In this document: piece after piece, positions 16,791-25,410 of the stretch
How the letters are laid out: every line of letters starts with the position of its first letter
How positions within the stretch are numbered: position 1 is the first letter of the stretch
Program-made: the position numbers and the translations under genes
The notes under the pieces: model-generated
Database searches by the model: none
The model's input: the letters and a program-made list of their open reading frames with translations, nothing else
What the model was told of the DNA's origin: nothing
Origin: Clostridiaceae bacterium
GTDB taxonomy: Bacteria; Bacillota; Clostridia; CAYPLH01; DUMO01
NCBI GenBank assembly: GCA_012839865.1
Contig: DUMO01000022.1
Span: 1 to 45,791 of the forward strand
Direction of reading: 5' to 3'
Length of the DNA: 45,791 nucleotides

Positions 16791-19364
16791 ATGGCTGAAA
16801 GAATACCCAATAAGAAGATTGCTGCTGCAGTTGCTTTTATAATTTTAGTGGCTTTAATATTTTCTGCCATGCCTGCAAATGCCGTACAGGAAGACATCGT
16901 GTTGAATGTTGAAGCGGGCTTTAATAACAGGGCGCGTTACGGTTCATATGTTCCTTTCAGGATTACTGTGCAAAACAAAGGAAGAAGCATAGAAGGAGAA
17001 ATTCATGTAATTGTTGATACAACATATGACACCAGTGTTATATATGCATCTCCCATTGATTTGCCTGGGGGTGCTGTAAAGGAATTAACGATAAATGTAC
17101 CGGTTTATACGGCAAACAGGAATGTCAGGGTAAGCCTTGTCCAGGGAAGAAAAACCCTTGAAACTGTCAACTATGAATTCAGCAGTCTTATCTCCCCCAT
17201 AACTCCTGTGGTTGGGGTTTTATCCGATGATCCGGCTGTCTACACACAGTTGAAAGGCATAAGGCTGACTGAGGTAGTTGATGATAGAAGAATGGCTGAG
17301 ATTATGACAAAAATGGGCCCGGTTGTAACAAAAAGCAGCAGTATTATTACCCTGGAACAAACTGAAGCGGAATTGATACTGCTGAACAAAGGCAAGTTCC
17401 CCTCAGATGCGTACGGAATGAGCAACTTTGACTATATGGTGATCACAAATTTCGATACCTCAACACTGTCGGACAAGCAAATAAATGCTCTTCTGGACTG
17501 GGTGAGGGAAGGTAATATTCTTATACTTGCTGCAGGTTACCATGCATCCGGGGTTTATGCAGGTTTGAAGGATGTTCTTGACTTGCCGGACATTACCGGC
17601 ACGACTACAATCAATGAAGCGTGGGAGCTGGAGCAATCCGTTGGAATTGACCTTCCGGGTGACATATATATTTCGGAATTGTCAGCAAATGAGGAAGACA
17701 TTGTTATCGAGGAACAGGGAAAACCTCTGGTCATGGCTTTCATGTATGGCCGGGGAACGGTTTCGGTTCTGGCCTTTGACCCTTTTTCTGCGCATGTTGC
17801 AACGAATGGCAATTCAAAGCAACTCACTGAACATGTTTTTAAAAGTATACTGGCAAAATCAACTGCCGGCTTGGCAGAGAGCAACATCTCATATGCCATA
17901 AGGGAAAACATGTCAAATGTCAGGTATCTGGCTTCCCAGGTGCCTGAAACAAAAACACCGCCTTATCAGTTGATGCTGATAATTGTAGGAATATACATAC
18001 TGCTGGTGGGGCCGGTTCTTTATATAATTCTTAAGATAACGGACAAAAGGGATTTAAGCTGGGTGATTATACCTTCCATGGCGGTACTTTTTATGGGGAT
18101 TATTTATGTGGCAGGGTATAAAACCAGGTTTACCGAAAGCGTATTAAACAATATTTCGGTCATATACATTGACCCTGAGAGTGAAACAACCCGGATTGAG
18201 ACTGCCATGGCTGTTTTTGGAAATGAGCGCGGCAGATTGAAGATTGAATATGAGCGGGATGATGGCATAGATATTTTGCAGAGCAGCGAATTTTTGGACC
18301 ATGTCGGTTATTCCTACTACTCCTCCGTCGCTGCAAACCAGGTCAACAGCCTTGTGAAAGCCAAATATACAGATTCAGATCCTGTCATATATGAGCTCTA
18401 TGATTCACAGTTGTGGTCGCCGAACTACTTTCGAGCTTCCCGGCAGATAGAGGGTAAGGGAAGCATAATTGAATCCTTTTCTCTTGAAAACGGGATTTTG
18501 AATGTCAATTTGAACAATAAAACCGGGCTGGCTCTTAAGAATTCATTTTTACGTCTCGGCAATATTTTTATCGGTGTTGGGAATTTGCTGCCTGGTGATG
18601 CAAAATCCATACGAGTCGATACAAAAGCCAAGGCTTCGGATACTTTTAAGACTTTCATAACTAAATGGCTGGGTCCCGCCGGATTTACATCCGGGCAGCA
18701 AGTGACGCCTGAAATACGTGAAAATATCAGAAAGCAAGACATGATTAACAATATATTCGGGAAAATTCTCGAGGACGATTATACAGGAAGCGGGGAAATT
18801 TTGTTGTTATTTTTTGCATTTAACGACAGCGACCCTGGATACCGTTTAAAGGTCAATGACAAAGATCCCAGGGTTTACAACACAAATATTATTTATACCT
18901 GGAAGGCCATGGACATGTCGAAGGGTTCACGTGTTGAATATCCGATGGGAGTAATAAAACCGGTATATGAAAGCCTGGAAGACAAAAATATGGAGTACTA
19001 CGGGGATGAATACGGAACAATGGTAAGGGTATTGGAAGGCGGAAACTATGATTATGTCTTTTCATTGCCTGAAAAAATGAACCCGGACTGGATATCCGTC
19101 AAATGGCCTGAAGTGATAATAAATGATATCATAAACGAGCCGGTTCCAACTGTGAGAGCCAATATAAGGTACTATATTTACAACTTTGAAGAGATGAAGT
19201 GGGAGGAAACAGACAGAAGCTGTGATTTTACGGATGTTACCGGTTCAATGGTAAGCGGCAAAAATGTTGTCAGGGTACGCATAAGCATTGAGTTTATATC
19301 GGAAGTAACAAAGATGGTAAGATTCCGGGGACCTGAAATTGCGATAGGCGGGGTGGTTCAATAG
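16791..19364 (+). CDS. Large membrane-anchored surface protein of the MoxR-vWA-exporter operon
   Basis: 857 residues from the ATG at 16791, placed by GGAGG (16781-16785). An ATG at 16770 lies before that site and is rejected. Visible parts: an N-terminal signal/anchor helix (about 10-31, ending MPANAV), a beta-rich extracellular region, and a segment at about 145-365 resembling the glutamine-amidotransferase-like fold used in vWA-associated proteins (MVITNFDTSTLSDKQINALL, then WVREGNILILAAGYHA). No catalytic Cys-His pair is evident. Two membrane helices at about 395-445 (LMLIIVGIYILLVGPVLYII) and a long beta-rich C-terminal half follow. It is directly joined to the ABC ATPase gene by a TAGTG overlap. 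I do not recognise a named function; export or envelope assembly is inferred from context. Confidence 0.8.
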   Translation: MAERIPNKKIAAAVAFIILVALIFSAMPANAVQEDIVLNVEAGFNNRARYGSYVPFRITVQNKGRSIEGEIHVIVDTTYDTSVIYASPIDLPGGAVKELTINVPVYTANRNVRVSLVQGRKTLETVNYEFSSLISPITPVVGVLSDDPAVYTQLKGIRLTEVVDDRRMAEIMTKMGPVVTKSSSIITLEQTEAELILLNKGKFPSDAYGMSNFDYMVITNFDTSTLSDKQINALLDWVREGNILILAAGYHASGVYAGLKDVLDLPDITGTTTINEAWELEQSVGIDLPGDIYISELSANEEDIVIEEQGKPLVMAFMYGRGTVSVLAFDPFSAHVATNGNSKQLTEHVFKSILAKSTAGLAESNISYAIRENMSNVRYLASQVPETKTPPYQLMLIIVGIYILLVGPVLYIILKITDKRDLSWVIIPSMAVLFMGIIYVAGYKTRFTESVLNNISVIYIDPESETTRIETAMAVFGNERGRLKIEYERDDGIDILQSSEFLDHVGYSYYSSVAANQVNSLVKAKYTDSDPVIYELYDSQLWSPNYFRASRQIEGKGSIIESFSLENGILNVNLNNKTGLALKNSFLRLGNIFIGVGNLLPGDAKSIRVDTKAKASDTFKTFITKWLGPAGFTSGQQVTPEIRENIRKQDMINNIFGKILEDDYTGSGEILLLFFAFNDSDPGYRLKVNDKDPRVYNTNIIYTWKAMDMSKGSRVEYPMGVIKPVYESLEDKNMEYYGDEYGTMVRVLEGGNYDYVFSLPEKMNPDWISVKWPEVIINDIINEPVPTVRANIRYYIYNFEEMKWEETDRSCDFTDVTGSMVSGKNVVRVRISIEFISEVTKMVRFRGPEIAIGGVVQ

Positions 19365-20314
19365 TGGTTGTGGTAAGCAATCTGGTAAAGAAATATGGCA
19401 AGCTGCTTGCTGTAAACGATCTTTCGCTGGAAATAGAAAAAGGTCAGATATATGGATTTGTCGGAGCAAACGGAGCAGGGAAAACCACTACAATGAGGAT
19501 TATTTCCGGGCTGCTTCGGGCCACCTCCGGGAAAGTCCTGGTTAATGGAATTGACATAAGCAAGAACCCCCGCGCAGTAAAGAAAATGATAGGGTATATG
19601 CCGGATTTTTTTGGAGTGTATTCTGATTTGAAAGTATCTGAATACATGAATTTTTATTCGGGACTTTACGGAATACCGCCAAGGAACCGGAAAAAAATAA
19701 TTGATGACCTTTTGGAGCTTGTAAACCTGTCGGATAAAAGAGATGCATATGTAGATTCCCTGTCCAGGGGAATGAAGCAGAGGTTGTGTCTTGCAAGAAG
19801 CCTGATACATGATCCGGACCTTCTCATTCTAGATGAACCTGCATCAGGTCTTGACCCCAGGGCAAGGGTGGAGATGAAGGAGATTCTGAAGGAACTAAAG
19901 TCCATGGGAAGAACAATAATTATAAGTTCCCACATTCTGCATGAACTTTCTGAAATATGTACGGCAATAGGAATTATCGATAATGGAAAAATGGTTGTAA
20001 GCGGGCCTGTTGAGGAAATAATGGCAAAATTGTCCCATTCACGAAGGATAAAGGTGAAAGTATTAAAAGGAGGAGTCGAGCCTTTGGTGAAGTGTCTGCA
20101 GGAGGAACCTGAAATCGGGCGGATAACCACAGGCAATGACTATGTGGAGGCTGATTTTAACGGGAACGGTGAAAAGCTTGCAGGAATACTCAAAAACATA
20201 GTAATAAAGGGAGTGCCTGTAATTTCATTTACTGAAACCGGTGAGAATCTGGAATCAATTTTTATGCATGTTACAAGGGGGAACAGCCAGGATGCAGATA
20301 AATCCAATAATTGA
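19364..20314 (+). CDS. ABC transporter ATP-binding protein (ABC-2 exporter type)
   Basis: 316 residues beginning at a GTG that overlaps the preceding stop. Walker A is GANGAGKTTTMR (about 36-47), signature is SLSRGMKQRL (a Gly-to-Arg variant of LSGGQ), Walker B is LLILDEPASGLDP and the switch His is in SSHILHE. The C-terminal 90 or so residues form the accessory region common in CcmA/NatA-type exporter ATPases. It forms an exporter with the ABC-2 permease encoded immediately downstream, and its coupling to the surface protein suggests that protein is part of, or a partner of, the transporter. Gliding-motility GldA and NatA ATPases are similar in type, but there is no evidence of gliding here. 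Confidence 0.94.
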   Translation: MVVVSNLVKKYGKLLAVNDLSLEIEKGQIYGFVGANGAGKTTTMRIISGLLRATSGKVLVNGIDISKNPRAVKKMIGYMPDFFGVYSDLKVSEYMNFYSGLYGIPPRNRKKIIDDLLELVNLSDKRDAYVDSLSRGMKQRLCLARSLIHDPDLLILDEPASGLDPRARVEMKEILKELKSMGRTIIISSHILHELSEICTAIGIIDNGKMVVSGPVEEIMAKLSHSRRIKVKVLKGGVEPLVKCLQEEPEIGRITTGNDYVEADFNGNGEKLAGILKNIVIKGVPVISFTETGENLESIFMHVTRGNSQDADKSNN

Positions 20315-21137
20315 AAAAGATTTAAAAACAAAGATGCGGGGCTGGAAAGCTCCGACGCTGATAACTTTTTACCTTGGATTTTTGGGATTTCTGATCTGGG
20401 TTTTCTTCATAGACAACATTTATTCAGCCTATAACTATTTTGATCCAAGGTTAATGACAGATGTATTCAAAACAATAGCATCTTTTCAGTTCGGGCTTAT
20501 AGTCCTTATAACCCCTGTTCTAACTGCCACAGCCATATCAGGTGAGAAGGAGCGGCAAACCCTGGACCTTTTATTATGCACTGATTATTCCACGTTTAAA
20601 ATTGTTATCGGGAAAATAGTTGTATCCATTGCTCATGTTCTGCTTCTTATAACTGCGTCCCTGCCCATACTGAGCACGGTTTTTCTGTTTGGGGGCATTG
20701 GGATAATTGATATGCTCAGGCTTTTCGCCTTTTATCTTGTAACCGCCCTTTTGATTGCAAGCCTTGGGATGCTTTTTTCTACAATCTTCAGAAGAAGCCC
20801 GGTGTCAATAATTGTTACGTATATAATGGTTTTAGGTCTGTTGTATGGAACATTGATTCTGCACGGCCTGTATCTGATCCTTTATCAGAATTTTACCGGA
20901 CAGATGCCCCAGGCGCCGTTATATTGGGTTTTGTACACGAGTCCGGCATTTGGGTTTGCATCAGTTATAGGCACGGATGGAGGCGGTATAATAAGTGTGT
21001 TTTTAACCGGCACGGCTTATGGCAGGGTAGCTGCTTTCGGTCAAATAAGTCCCTGGATAATTAATACCGCTTTCAGTATCGTAGTATCAATACTTATCAT
21101 AATTTTCTGTGCATGGAAGATAAAGCCTGTGAAGTAG
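20292..21137 (+). CDS. ABC-2 type permease
   Basis: 281 residues from the ATG at 20292 (MQINPIIEKDLKTKMRGW), a typical start for ABC-2 permeases. A longer frame from 20241 lies wholly within the ATPase gene and has no ribosome site. Six membrane helices can be traced, the first at about 27-48, with ITPVLTATAISGEKERQTLD as the conserved ABC-2 signature between helices two and three. It overlaps the ATPase by 23 nt, and the two must form one exporter. The substrate is unknown; the MoxR-vWA genes downstream suggest a cell-envelope cargo or function. Confidence 0.92.
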   Translation: MQINPIIEKDLKTKMRGWKAPTLITFYLGFLGFLIWVFFIDNIYSAYNYFDPRLMTDVFKTIASFQFGLIVLITPVLTATAISGEKERQTLDLLLCTDYSTFKIVIGKIVVSIAHVLLLITASLPILSTVFLFGGIGIIDMLRLFAFYLVTALLIASLGMLFSTIFRRSPVSIIVTYIMVLGLLYGTLILHGLYLILYQNFTGQMPQAPLYWVLYTSPAFGFASVIGTDGGGIISVFLTGTAYGRVAAFGQISPWIINTAFSIVVSILIIIFCAWKIKPVK

Positions 21138-21345
21138 GACAGCACGGGGCTGGAAGAAGCCGGTTTGAGGGAGAAAGTACAGGCTTGAAGTAGAATTAAC
21201 CGGAAGAGAATGTGCAACAAAATATACAAAACTCATTTCAAAGGTGGTAAACGGTAAACTATAGCTGGCCAGGTCTCCAGGGAAGCCAACAGGGAAAGCA
21301 GTGAAAATTGGCTTAAATTTTGAGCCCAGGAAGGAATGAACCGGC
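21138..21345. other. 208-nt spacer inside the exporter/MoxR operon
   Basis: No convincing ORF, terminator or promoter. It contains several GAAG/CCGG-rich partial repeats. Two further spacers of similar size (23062-23246 and 25219-25410) also separate genes of this cassette and also lack terminators, so transcription probably continues. Confidence 0.45.
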
Positions 21346-23061
21346 ATGAGGGAATATGTCATGAAAGACTATAGCATCAATTCAATATACAAATCAGTTC
21401 GTCCCCTGAAAAACAGGATGCATGCTGAACGTGCCGCAAAAATTTTCATTTTGGCTCTGGCCGTAGCAAGTGCAGCATCAATGATCCTGTCTTTGGTTGC
21501 TCTTTTTTATCCGGTCCCCTTTCTTATCAATAAAATAGCCTGGATTTTTTCAGGGGCTTTTGCAATAGCCCTTGTTGCAGCCTTTTTCTCACGGCCAGGC
21601 AACCTTGTTGTGCTAAAAACAGCAGATGCCCTTGGGCTATGCGAAAGGCTTATTACCGCTTATGAGTTTAGGAACGAGAACTCCCCTATAGCCCTTATCC
21701 AGCGGAAAGATGCGCAATTGGAAGCGGAAAGGTTCAACTATAAAGAAATGTACAGAATAAGGTTCCCTGGAAAACCAGCCCTTATAGCAGGAGGGCTGTT
21801 GATTTTGACGATTGTGTTGTTTTCAATTCCCACAAGGTTCAGGGAGGAAGCCGTCAAAGCAGAAAATCTGGCAAGAGAAATAAAGAATCAGACTGAAAAG
21901 TTAAATGCAATAAAAGAAGAACTGAATGAAAGCTCAAAGCTATCCACAGAGGAGATTGATGAAATTAAAAAGAAAATTGAAGGGCTGCTGAAGGAATTGA
22001 AAAAGGCAGGAAGCGCGGAAGAAGCTTTAAAGGCTGTTTCAAGGTCACAAAATGAACTTGTTGAGCTGATGGAAAGGGAGCGGTTGGAAAGCAATCTTTC
22101 TAAGCTTTTTGAAAACATAGAGCCAATTGCAGAAGCTCTGGCATCGGAAGAGAAATTAAGCGGAAGTGACATAAATGAATTAAAGCAGAAGCTGAAGCAG
22201 CTTCTAAATCAAATAGCCAATTCGGGTAATGAAGAGAGACAGAAGCTTAGTGATGCTATTGCCGGCGCTGCTCAGAATATGAAGGGAAACCAGGCCCTCT
22301 CAAACATTCTGGAAGCTCTGGCCAAAGCGTTGGCGACAGGGAATTCCATGATGATGGACCAGCAGCTTTCGGAGCTTTTAAGTAGTCTTTCATCTGTGGA
22401 AGGCAGCCAGGGACAATTGGATGATGAGACCCTTGGCAAAATTGTTGATGCATTAAAAGAAGCACGGTTGCAGATTGCACAGCTATCCCGGGATGATACC
22501 CTGTATGGATCAGGCGGGCAGGGAGAAAAACAGGCTGGCAATAATGTAAATGGGTCAGTCAATCAGGGACAGTCCGGCAACCAGTCAAACCAGGGTGAAG
22601 GCAGGCAGGGCGGCCAGAACTCCGGTAATCAGGGGCAGGCAGGAAATCAAGGTCAACCGGGGAATCAGGCAAATTCAGGTGAGGGAGGTGCGCAAACCGG
22701 GCAAAGCTCCGGCAGCGCGGGAAATCAGAGCGGCAAAGGTGATGTGGGATACACAGGCAATGACCAGGAATCTTCAGGTAAACAGCCAGGTAATTCTCAA
22801 ATTGAAAAATACGAAAGCGTATTTGTTCCAACGCAGCTTGGGGGAGACGGAGACCCTTCCCTTGCAGGCGGGACAAAGCTTGATTCCGGACAAAGCTACT
22901 GGATTGGTTCAGAAGGCACTCCTGTTCCCAAGGGTTATATCATCCCTTATAACGAAGTGTTCAACGAATATAAGAGTGAGGCAATAAACCGGATTGACAG
23001 CGAGATTATACCACCTGTCATGAAGGATATTGTACGGGATTATTTTACTTCCCTTGAGTAA
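21346..23061 (+). CDS. DUF4175-like membrane/coiled-coil protein with a Gln/Gly/Asn-rich linker
   Basis: 571 residues. Two membrane helices at about 30-55 and 60-80 and a third at about 145-162 are followed by a long predicted coiled coil (about 175-300; repeated KEELNE, IKKKIEGLLKELKK). Next is an extreme low-complexity stretch rich in Gly, Gln, Asn and Ser (about 390-480, GNQGQ-type repeats), and a C-terminal region (VPKGYIIPYNEVF, then ending DYFTSLE) seen in proteins next to MoxR-vWA genes. An alternative start at 21361 has GAGGGA as ribosome site. The role is unknown; the layout suggests a scaffold that spans from membrane to a flexible exposed region and works with the MoxR and vWA partners. 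Confidence 0.78.
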   Translation: MREYVMKDYSINSIYKSVRPLKNRMHAERAAKIFILALAVASAASMILSLVALFYPVPFLINKIAWIFSGAFAIALVAAFFSRPGNLVVLKTADALGLCERLITAYEFRNENSPIALIQRKDAQLEAERFNYKEMYRIRFPGKPALIAGGLLILTIVLFSIPTRFREEAVKAENLAREIKNQTEKLNAIKEELNESSKLSTEEIDEIKKKIEGLLKELKKAGSAEEALKAVSRSQNELVELMERERLESNLSKLFENIEPIAEALASEEKLSGSDINELKQKLKQLLNQIANSGNEERQKLSDAIAGAAQNMKGNQALSNILEALAKALATGNSMMMDQQLSELLSSLSSVEGSQGQLDDETLGKIVDALKEARLQIAQLSRDDTLYGSGGQGEKQAGNNVNGSVNQGQSGNQSNQGEGRQGGQNSGNQGQAGNQGQPGNQANSGEGGAQTGQSSGSAGNQSGKGDVGYTGNDQESSGKQPGNSQIEKYESVFVPTQLGGDGDPSLAGGTKLDSGQSYWIGSEGTPVPKGYIIPYNEVFNEYKSEAINRIDSEIIPPVMKDIVRDYFTSLE

Positions 23062-23246
23062 GCATAGAGAATGTATGAGCTTCAAAATGACAGCAAGATT
23101 AATATATATTACGGTATTACAAGAGCTTAGCCGAAAGCCCATGACTTTAGTCACTGGGATGAAGGCTTATCTTGACTGGTTTTCGACTTTTAACAGCTGA
23201 CAGATTCTGTAGAATCGGTTTATACAATTTACCGGGAGGGGAAAAA

Positions 23247-24227
23247 ATGGACTTCAGCAATAATGAGATTGAGCATGTGATAAGTACGGTAAACAATATA
23301 GAAAAAGAAATAGCCAAGCATATGGTGGGACAGAAGGAACTTGTAAGGCAGGTTGTCATATGCATACTGGCCGGAGGGAATGCGCTTTTGGAAGGCGTTC
23401 CGGGGCTTGGAAAAACACGGCTTGTAAAAACAATCGGCAAGGTTTTGGGTCTGCAGTTTTCCAGAATTCAGTTCACCCCGGATTTGATGCCGGCTGACGT
23501 TGTTGGAACCAACATTATTACTAGAAGCATGGAAGCGGAGGGAATGTTCAGATTCCAGCCCGGTCCGGTTTTCAGCAATATTGTGCTGGCGGATGAAATA
23601 AACAGGGCCACTCCCAAGACCCAGAGCGCATTGCTGGAAGCAATGCAGGAACAGACGGTTACAGTTGGCAACAACACATATGAGCTGCCCCAGCCCTTTT
23701 TTGTATTGGCTACCCAGAATCCAATAGAAATGGAAGGGACATATCCTTTGCCCGAAGCCCAGATGGACAGATTTCTGTTTAAGCTTACAGTACCCTTCCC
23801 AACTATAGATGAATTAACACAAATTGTAACCCTGACCACCGGAAATAAAGAAGAGAGCCTCAATATAGTTTCCAACGGACAGGAAATCATATGGATGAGA
23901 AGTGTGGCCAGGGAAATTCCCATGGCAAAACCTGTGCTGGACTATAGTATGAAAATTATAATGGCAACTCATCCTGACAGCAAGTTTGCTCCGCCAATTG
24001 CCAAAAAGTACATTCGGTTCGGCTCAAGTCCAAGGGGGGCCCAGGCAATTGTCTCTGCTGCAAGGATACGGGCAATTCTTGAAGGACGATACAATGTTGC
24101 TTTTGATGACATAAAATACGTAGCGTACCCTGCCTTAAGGCACAGGTTCTTCCTGAATTTTGAAGGAGTTTCAGACGGTATTGCCACCGACCAGATAATC
24201 GGAGAAATACTGGATTTTGTGGAGTAA
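23247..24227 (+). CDS. MoxR family AAA+ ATPase
   Basis: 326 residues from the ATG at 23247, placed by GGGAGGGG (23234-23241). An ORF extension to 23172 is rejected. Walker A is GVPGLGKT (residues 50-57), Walker B is VLADEINRATPKTQSALLEA, sensor 1 lies in VLATQNPIEMEGTYPLPEAQ, and the AAA lid is C-terminal. MoxR ATPases act as chaperones that activate or mature a partner, usually with a vWA protein encoded next door. Here a DUF58 protein and two vWA proteins follow at once. The DUF58 gene starts 4 nt after this stop, implying tight co-expression. Confidence 0.95.
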   Translation: MDFSNNEIEHVISTVNNIEKEIAKHMVGQKELVRQVVICILAGGNALLEGVPGLGKTRLVKTIGKVLGLQFSRIQFTPDLMPADVVGTNIITRSMEAEGMFRFQPGPVFSNIVLADEINRATPKTQSALLEAMQEQTVTVGNNTYELPQPFFVLATQNPIEMEGTYPLPEAQMDRFLFKLTVPFPTIDELTQIVTLTTGNKEESLNIVSNGQEIIWMRSVAREIPMAKPVLDYSMKIIMATHPDSKFAPPIAKKYIRFGSSPRGAQAIVSAARIRAILEGRYNVAFDDIKYVAYPALRHRFFLNFEGVSDGIATDQIIGEILDFVE

Positions 24228-24231
24228 TGTT

Positions 24232-25218
24232 ATGCAGGAAAATAAAGAATCCAAAATAAGAGAGTCTCAGGCAGAGTTAAATTTAAAAAACCTTCAGGCA
24301 AAGGAACCCAATATAAAATCCCCCCGGGTGGATGATAATGAAAAACTCTTTGACAACGAATTCCTAAAAAAAATTGAGAGGATTTCAATAAACTCCCGGA
24401 TTATTATACCTGACGGGGCAACGGGAAACCGGAAATCAAAAAGCAAGGGAAGCTCTGTTGAGTTTTCAGATTACCGGGAATACGCAGAAGCAGATGACTT
24501 TCGAAGAATTGACTGGAATGCCTATGGCAGGTTTGAAAGGCTTTTTATAAAACTTTTCATGGAAGAACGGGAAGCCATGGTGCACATTTTCCTTGATACC
24601 AGCAAGTCCATGGATTTTGGAAATCCCAAAAAAAGCTTTGCTTCAAGAAGACTTGCCGCTGCAATTGGTTATCTTTGCTTTGCTAACTACGACAGTGTTT
24701 CAGTTTATTGCATCAATGAAAACATAGATGCCATGAGGCTCAACCTGCGGGGGAAAAATAATTTTCCCGCATTCCTAAAGACTCTTGAAAGCGTCGAATA
24801 CAGGGGGGAGACCAACCTTTATTCCTCGGTTTTGCAGGCAAATATTCAGGACAGAAGAGGTATTTCAATAATAATATCCGATTTATTTTCAAATAATGCA
24901 CGGAGCAGGAATTCCGGGTATTTTGACGACATGCTGAAATATCTGAAATTTAAAAAACAGGATGTTTATGTGTGCCAGGTATTGTCGCCTGCGGAAATTG
25001 AACCGGACCTTGATGAGAACTGCAGGCTTGTGGATTCTGAAACTTCCGAATTTCTGGACGTTACCATTTCATCTTCTCTCATCAGGACCTATAAAGACGC
25101 TTTCAGGCGTTTCGTGGAGAGGATTGAAAATGATTGTTTCAAAAGGGGCGCAAGATACATGCTCATGAATACGTCTGTTCCGGTGGAACAGGCGGTTAAA
25201 ACCATGGCATCGGGTTGA
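24232..25218 (+). CDS. DUF58 domain protein (vWA-like MoxR partner)
   Basis: 328 residues from the ATG at 24232, with GGAG upstream. The frame also opens at a TTG at 24217 inside moxR, which is rejected. The DUF58 core is clear: the stretch around residues 78-105 with EFSDYREYAEADDFRRIDWN, then a vWA-like strand ending VHIFLDTSKSMDFG, giving Asp-x-Ser-x-Ser of a metal-ion-dependent adhesion site. No membrane helix is seen, so it is probably cytoplasmic. DUF58 proteins pair with MoxR ATPases in this conserved gene order. Confidence 0.93.
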   Translation: MQENKESKIRESQAELNLKNLQAKEPNIKSPRVDDNEKLFDNEFLKKIERISINSRIIIPDGATGNRKSKSKGSSVEFSDYREYAEADDFRRIDWNAYGRFERLFIKLFMEEREAMVHIFLDTSKSMDFGNPKKSFASRRLAAAIGYLCFANYDSVSVYCINENIDAMRLNLRGKNNFPAFLKTLESVEYRGETNLYSSVLQANIQDRRGISIIISDLFSNNARSRNSGYFDDMLKYLKFKKQDVYVCQVLSPAEIEPDLDENCRLVDSETSEFLDVTISSSLIRTYKDAFRRFVERIENDCFKRGARYMLMNTSVPVEQAVKTMASG

Positions 25219-25410
25219 GCCTTATATATATTCGAGATGCTTCTGTGGCGTGGGATACTCTCTGAGAAGGAAAAACATGGCATGAGATCAAGACCCGGGG
25301 AAATGATGGTTTCCGGTAATGTGCAGCATTTGGAATGGTTCTGTGCAGCGGGGTAATTGATTTATAAAAAAGGTTTAATTTATGAATATTCTTATGGCAA
25401 GGTGGATTGA
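25219..25410. other. 192-nt spacer between the DUF58 and BatA-like genes
   Basis: No ORF, RNA or terminator recognised. The AT-rich 3' end leads to an AAGGTGG-type ribosome site before the ATG at 25411. Confidence 0.4.
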